A stretch of 9,694 nt of DNA from an uncultured Eubacterium sp. (GTDB lineage Bacteria; Bacillota; Clostridia; Lachnospirales; Lachnospiraceae), in contig CAJUIL010000053.1 of assembly GCA_910586225.1 (NCBI GenBank), forward strand, positions 1 to 9,694. Reading direction: 5' to 3'. The translations under genes and the position numbers were made by a program. The notes beneath the pieces were generated by a model. It worked only from the letters and a program-made list of their open reading frames with translations. It was not told the DNA's origin and searched no databases. Numbering within the stretch: the first letter of the stretch is position 1; every line of letters starts with the position of its first letter. Positions 6,693-9,694 of the stretch are shown here, piece after piece.

Positions 6693-9107
6693 ATGAGATT
6701 TGGATATTTTGATAATGAGAGACGTGAGTATGTGATAGACCGGCCGGATACGCCGGCGCCATGGGCGAACTATCTTGGATCGCCGGAATACGGCGCGTTG
6801 ATCTCAAATCAGGCCGGCGGTTACAGTTTTGCAAAATCAGGAGCAAACGGCAGGATACTCAGATATATTTTTAACCAGTTTGATCAGCCTGGGCGATATA
6901 TTTACATCCGGGATAACGATACAAAGGATTACTGGTCGGCCTCCTGGCAGCCGGTAGGCAAGGACTTAAAAGAGTATAAAAGTGAATGCCGTCATGGTAC
7001 CGGCTATACGAAAATGACTGCCGAATACGGCGGTGTGCGTTCCGAGGTATCGTATTATGTTCCGCTGCATCAGGAGTATGAGGTATGGGCGGTTAAAATT
7101 ACGAACTGCTCCGCAGCCGCAAAGGATCTGAATGTAACAGGATATGCGGAATTTACTAATAACAGCAATTATGAGCAGGATCAGGTGAATCTGCAGTACT
7201 CACAGTTTATTACAAGGTCGCAGTTCCATGAAAACCGCATCTGCCAGAAAGTGCATGGCAATTTGGACGGGGTGGAAAAAGGCAGTGATGTGGATGACAA
7301 AATTATGACGGAGCGGTTTTTCGGGCTGGCAGGTGAGAAGGTATCTTCCTACTGCGGGGATAAGGAAAAATTTCTTGGACGCTACCATGGGTACGGCAAT
7401 CCGCAAGGCGTTGCAGACGGTGTTTTATGCGGGGAGACAGGCTATAATGAAAACAGCTGCGGAGCACTTGCGGCGCATCTGCAGCTGGCACCGGGAGAGT
7501 CAAAAGAGCTTGCGTTTATCGTTGGCATGAAGAGTGACGCACAGGCGCAGGAGATTATGGCACGTTATGCGCAGCCGTCGCGGATCTGTGAAAAGGAGCG
7601 GCTGGAACTGGCGTCCTACTGGCATGAAAAGCTTTCCCGTTTTCAGGTAAAAACACCAAGCCCGGAATTTGACACAATGATAAATACATGGAATGCGTAT
7701 AATTGTTTTATGACCTTTATCTGGTCGCGTGCGGCATCCTTTTTTTACTGTGGGCTGCGAAACGGATACGGGTATCGGGATACGGTGCAGGATATCCAGG
7801 GGATTATCCATCTGGCACCGGAGATGGCTGTGGAAAAGATACGGTTTATGCTTTCTGCGCAGGTACATCATGGTGGAGGGCTGCCGCTTGTAAAATTTAC
7901 GCACCGGCCGGGATACGAAGATACGCCGGAAGACGCTTCTTATGTAAAAGAAACCGGGCATCCGGCGTACCGCGCGGATGACGCGCTGTGGCTGTTTCCG
8001 ACAATTTACAAATATATAACGGAAACCGGGCGTCTGGATTTTATGGATGAAGTCATTCCGTATGCAGATAAAGGCGAAGATACGGTTTATGGGCATTTAA
8101 AGCAGGCTGTGGATTTTTCTATGAACCATTTGGGCAGACACGGGATGCCGGCAGGGCTGTATGCCGACTGGAACGACTGCCTGCGGCTTGGAAAAGACGG
8201 TGAATCTACCTTTGTTGCGTTCCAGCTGTATTATGCTATGGCGATTTTAAGAAAATTTGCGCATCAGCGTAACGATACGGATTACATTGCGTATCTGGAC
8301 GGTGTACAGGAAAAACTCGGCGCTGCCATTCAGAGCCAATGCTGGGATCAGGACCGGTTTGTGCGTGGATTTACCGAACAGGGAGAGGTTATCGGAAAAA
8401 GGACAGATCCAGAAGCAAATCTGTGGCTGAATCCGCAGAGCTGGGGCGTGATCAGCGGTCTGGCGGACAGTAAGCAGTCAGAGCTGGCACTGGACGCGGT
8501 ATATGAAAAGCTGAATACACAGTACGGGGCAATGCTGATGACACCGCCTTATCATATGCACGCTTTTGACGGGGCGCTGGCGGTTATTTATAATGCGGGA
8601 ACAAAAGAAAATGCCGGTATATTTTCACAGTCCCAGGGCTGGCTGATTCTTGCGGAAGCATATTGTGGACATGGTGATCGCGCGTTTCAGTATTTTATGG
8701 AAAATGCGCCATCGGCACAAAATGACAAGGCCGAAATCAGAAAGCTGGAGCCGTATTGTTACGGGCAGTTTACAGAAGGGGCGGACAGTCCGCATTTTGG
8801 GCGTTCTCATGTGCACTGGCTGACAGGCACGGCATCTACCGTTATGACAGGATGTGTGGAGGGCATTTTAGGGATGCGCCCGGATTTTAACGGGCTGAAA
8901 ATAGAACCTGCGATTCCTTCGGATTGGGAAAGCTTTGAAATCGAAAAAGACTTCCGGGGAAAGCATCTGCATATTGTCGTCCGCAATCGTGCACACCAGC
9001 AGTCTGGATGCAAAAAGCTGACGGTTAACGGGGCTGCGCTGGAAGGAAATTATGTACCGGAAACGTTGATGAAGGAGCATACGGAGATTATTTTAGATCT
9101 TTCTTAA
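6693..9107 (+). CDS. GH94 phosphorylase of the chitobiose/cellobiose phosphorylase branch, substrate unsettled
   Basis: This is an 804-residue cytoplasmic protein, predicted to phosphorolyse a beta-linked disaccharide to a sugar 1-phosphate plus a monosaccharide. The start at 6693 gives GGGAGA (6681-6686) proper spacing and an N-terminus, MRFGYFDNERREYVIDRP, like that of the family; the ATG at 6687 abuts the ribosome site. The N-terminal beta-sandwich includes ISNQAGGYSF and DYWSASWQPV. The barrel has WSRAASF (344-350), GYRDTVQD (360-367) and ADWNDCL (491-497) with D492 the predicted catalytic acid, and HWLTGT (708-713). These match chitobiose phosphorylase (about 801 residues) better than cellobiose phosphorylase. 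R356 occupies the place of the chitobiose phosphorylase Arg that contacts the N-acetyl group. The phosphate-site His is replaced by Gln646 in KENAGIFSQ (638-646), whereas the other GH94 enzyme here has His. It is cotranscribed with the GH16 gene, so a glucan-derived substrate is plausible. GH94 membership is clear; the substrate, and even phosphorolytic activity, are not. Confidence 0.8.
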   Translation: MRFGYFDNERREYVIDRPDTPAPWANYLGSPEYGALISNQAGGYSFAKSGANGRILRYIFNQFDQPGRYIYIRDNDTKDYWSASWQPVGKDLKEYKSECRHGTGYTKMTAEYGGVRSEVSYYVPLHQEYEVWAVKITNCSAAAKDLNVTGYAEFTNNSNYEQDQVNLQYSQFITRSQFHENRICQKVHGNLDGVEKGSDVDDKIMTERFFGLAGEKVSSYCGDKEKFLGRYHGYGNPQGVADGVLCGETGYNENSCGALAAHLQLAPGESKELAFIVGMKSDAQAQEIMARYAQPSRICEKERLELASYWHEKLSRFQVKTPSPEFDTMINTWNAYNCFMTFIWSRAASFFYCGLRNGYGYRDTVQDIQGIIHLAPEMAVEKIRFMLSAQVHHGGGLPLVKFTHRPGYEDTPEDASYVKETGHPAYRADDALWLFPTIYKYITETGRLDFMDEVIPYADKGEDTVYGHLKQAVDFSMNHLGRHGMPAGLYADWNDCLRLGKDGESTFVAFQLYYAMAILRKFAHQRNDTDYIAYLDGVQEKLGAAIQSQCWDQDRFVRGFTEQGEVIGKRTDPEANLWLNPQSWGVISGLADSKQSELALDAVYEKLNTQYGAMLMTPPYHMHAFDGALAVIYNAGTKENAGIFSQSQGWLILAEAYCGHGDRAFQYFMENAPSAQNDKAEIRKLEPYCYGQFTEGADSPHFGRSHVHWLTGTASTVMTGCVEGILGMRPDFNGLKIEPAIPSDWESFEIEKDFRGKHLHIVVRNRAHQQSGCKKLTVNGAALEGNYVPETLMKEHTEIILDLS

Positions 9108-9146
9108 TTATAGTCTGGATTGGTTTACAGGCCGGTGTGGAATAGG

Positions 9147-9168
9147 TCATGATTTTGACATTTTTATA
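9147..9168 (+). promoter_or_regulatory. Candidate operator, copy 3 of the shared 22-nt element
   Basis: TCATGA (9147-9152) is followed by the core TGACATTTTTATA (9156-9168). It is 19/22 identical to the copy at 3803-3824 and ends 87 nt before the ATG of the sugar-binding lipoprotein. Its TTGACA overlaps a consensus -35, so activation or blocking would both be possible. Its presence suggests that the transporter is co-regulated with the enzymes. Confidence 0.55.
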
Positions 9169-9184
9169 TTCCTTTTAGTATATT
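9155..9184 (+). promoter_or_regulatory. Predicted promoter of the ABC-transporter operon
   Basis: TTGACA (9155-9160) is a perfect -35 and TATATT (9179-9184) a good -10, with 18 nt between. This gives a start near 9191 and a leader of about 65 nt. I see no convincing hairpin plus T-run between 9108 and 9154, so read-through from the GH94 gene is also possible. Confidence 0.6.
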
Positions 9185-9203
9185 TCAGGGAATGCATTCT
9201 GTT

Positions 9204-9217
9204 ATGATACAGTTACA
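9204..9217 (+). promoter_or_regulatory. Alternative extended -10 resembling that of the first GH94 gene
   Basis: ATGATACAGTTACA here matches ATGATACAATAACA at 251-264 in 12 of 14 positions, and both lie 30-40 nt before a start codon. Each reads as TG, one base, TACART. Neither has a clear -35 at 17 nt. This may be a second, activator-dependent start for the transporter. Confidence 0.35.
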
Positions 9218-9255
9218 AGGCAGAGATGCTTATATAAAAGATAGGAGGAATCAGA

Positions 9256-9694
9256 ATGAAGAAGAAAGTGGTTAGTATCTTATTGGCGGCAGCCGTATTA
9301 GCAGGCACGGCGGCTTGTGGCAATCAGCCGGGTTCCAAAACGGATGGGAATGCAGGCGGGAAAACGGATGAGCAAACAGGCGATGATAAAAATACAGAAG
9401 ATGCCGGCTCAGATATTTCCTTGGATGGTGACGAAGGAAAAGTGATCAATATCTACAGCTGGAATAATGAGTTTAGCCAGCGTCTGCAGGAAGTTTATCC
9501 AGAAGTAGAGGAAACATCTACCGACGGTACGATTACATATTTGAAAGACGGAACGGAAATTCACTGGATTATCAATCCAAACCAGGACGGAGTTTACCAG
9601 CAGAAACTGGACGAGGCGCTGCTGAACCAGGCGGATGCGGCGGCAGACGATAAAGTAGATATCTTTTTGTCCGAAACCGACTATGTATTTAAAT
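9256..9694 (+). CDS. Sugar ABC-transporter solute-binding lipoprotein (3' end outside window)
   Basis: The first 146 codons of an exported lipoprotein are present and the reading frame is open to the window edge. Residues 1-20 are a lipoprotein signal peptide (MKKK, then a hydrophobic core) ending AGTAAC, with C21 as the lipidation site. A low-complexity Gly/Asp/Thr/Lys-rich linker (22-61) follows, then KVINIYSWNNEF and QQKLDEALLNQADAAADDKVDIFLSETDYV. The linker and this start of the mature domain are typical of family-1 extracellular sugar-binding proteins of Clostridia. AGGAGG at 9243-9248, 7 nt before ATG, sets the start. It would capture oligosaccharides at the cell surface for membrane permeases expected just beyond the window. 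In this context the ligand is probably a beta-glucan oligosaccharide, which is inference. The family call rests on a partial sequence. Confidence 0.82.
   Translation, partial: MKKKVVSILLAAAVLAGTAACGNQPGSKTDGNAGGKTDEQTGDDKNTEDAGSDISLDGDEGKVINIYSWNNEFSQRLQEVYPEVEETSTDGTITYLKDGTEIHWIINPNQDGVYQQKLDEALLNQADAAADDKVDIFLSETDYVFK

Noticed and set aside
6693..9107. Calling the second GH94 gene a plain cellobiose or cellodextrin phosphorylase
   Set aside because: The length excludes cellodextrin phosphorylase. The Arg356 loop and Gln646 differ from cellobiose phosphorylase, so the substrate is left open.
1..9694. tRNA, rRNA, CRISPR array, insertion sequence, phage or attachment sites
   Set aside because: No cloverleaf-like sequence, spaced repeat array, transposase or integrase motif, or terminal inverted repeat was seen on reading either strand.

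Overview
The window looks like a carbohydrate-utilisation locus from a Gram-positive Clostridia, most likely a gut-type Lachnospiraceae. The reasons are strong AGGAGG-type ribosome sites on every gene, a lipoprotein-type ABC solute-binding protein, an AraC-type local regulator, a secreted modular GH16 enzyme carrying Big_2 and CBM4-like modules, and two GH94 phosphorylases. Genus and species cannot be assigned from the sequence alone.

Layout. Bases 1-291 are non-coding and hold a candidate operator and promoter. Bases 292-3012 (+) encode a 906-residue GH94 phosphorylase of the laminaribiose / 1,3-beta-oligoglucan phosphorylase type. Bases 3019-3759 (-) encode an AraC-family regulator that converges on the first gene with only 6 bp between stop codons. 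Bases 3760-3891 are a compact divergent promoter region. Bases 3892-6669 (+) encode a secreted GH16 endo-beta-glucanase with two Big_2-like modules and three CBM4-like modules. Bases 6693-9107 (+) encode a second, distantly related GH94 protein of 804 residues in the same operon. Bases 9108-9255 are a third regulatory region. From 9256 to the window edge is the start of a sugar ABC-transporter lipoprotein.

Inferred physiology. The GH16 enzyme cuts an extracellular beta-1,3-glucan (laminarin, callose or fungal type). The ABC transporter, of which only the binding protein is visible, imports the oligosaccharides. One or both GH94 enzymes then phosphorolyse them inside the cell to alpha-glucose 1-phosphate, saving ATP. 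The AraC protein is the obvious local regulator.

The most notable non-coding signal is a 22-nt element, 16 positions invariant in all three copies, placed upstream of each of the three + strand transcription units (142-163, 3803-3824, 9147-9168). In the divergent region it overlaps the AraC gene's own promoter and the -35 region of the GH16 promoter, as expected for an autoregulating AraC-type activator. The most notable protein signal is that the second GH94 enzyme resembles chitobiose phosphorylase more than cellobiose phosphorylase, yet has Gln where GH94 enzymes, including its neighbour, have a phosphate-site His. The window otherwise fits known polysaccharide-utilisation logic, and I do not see an entirely new class of system.
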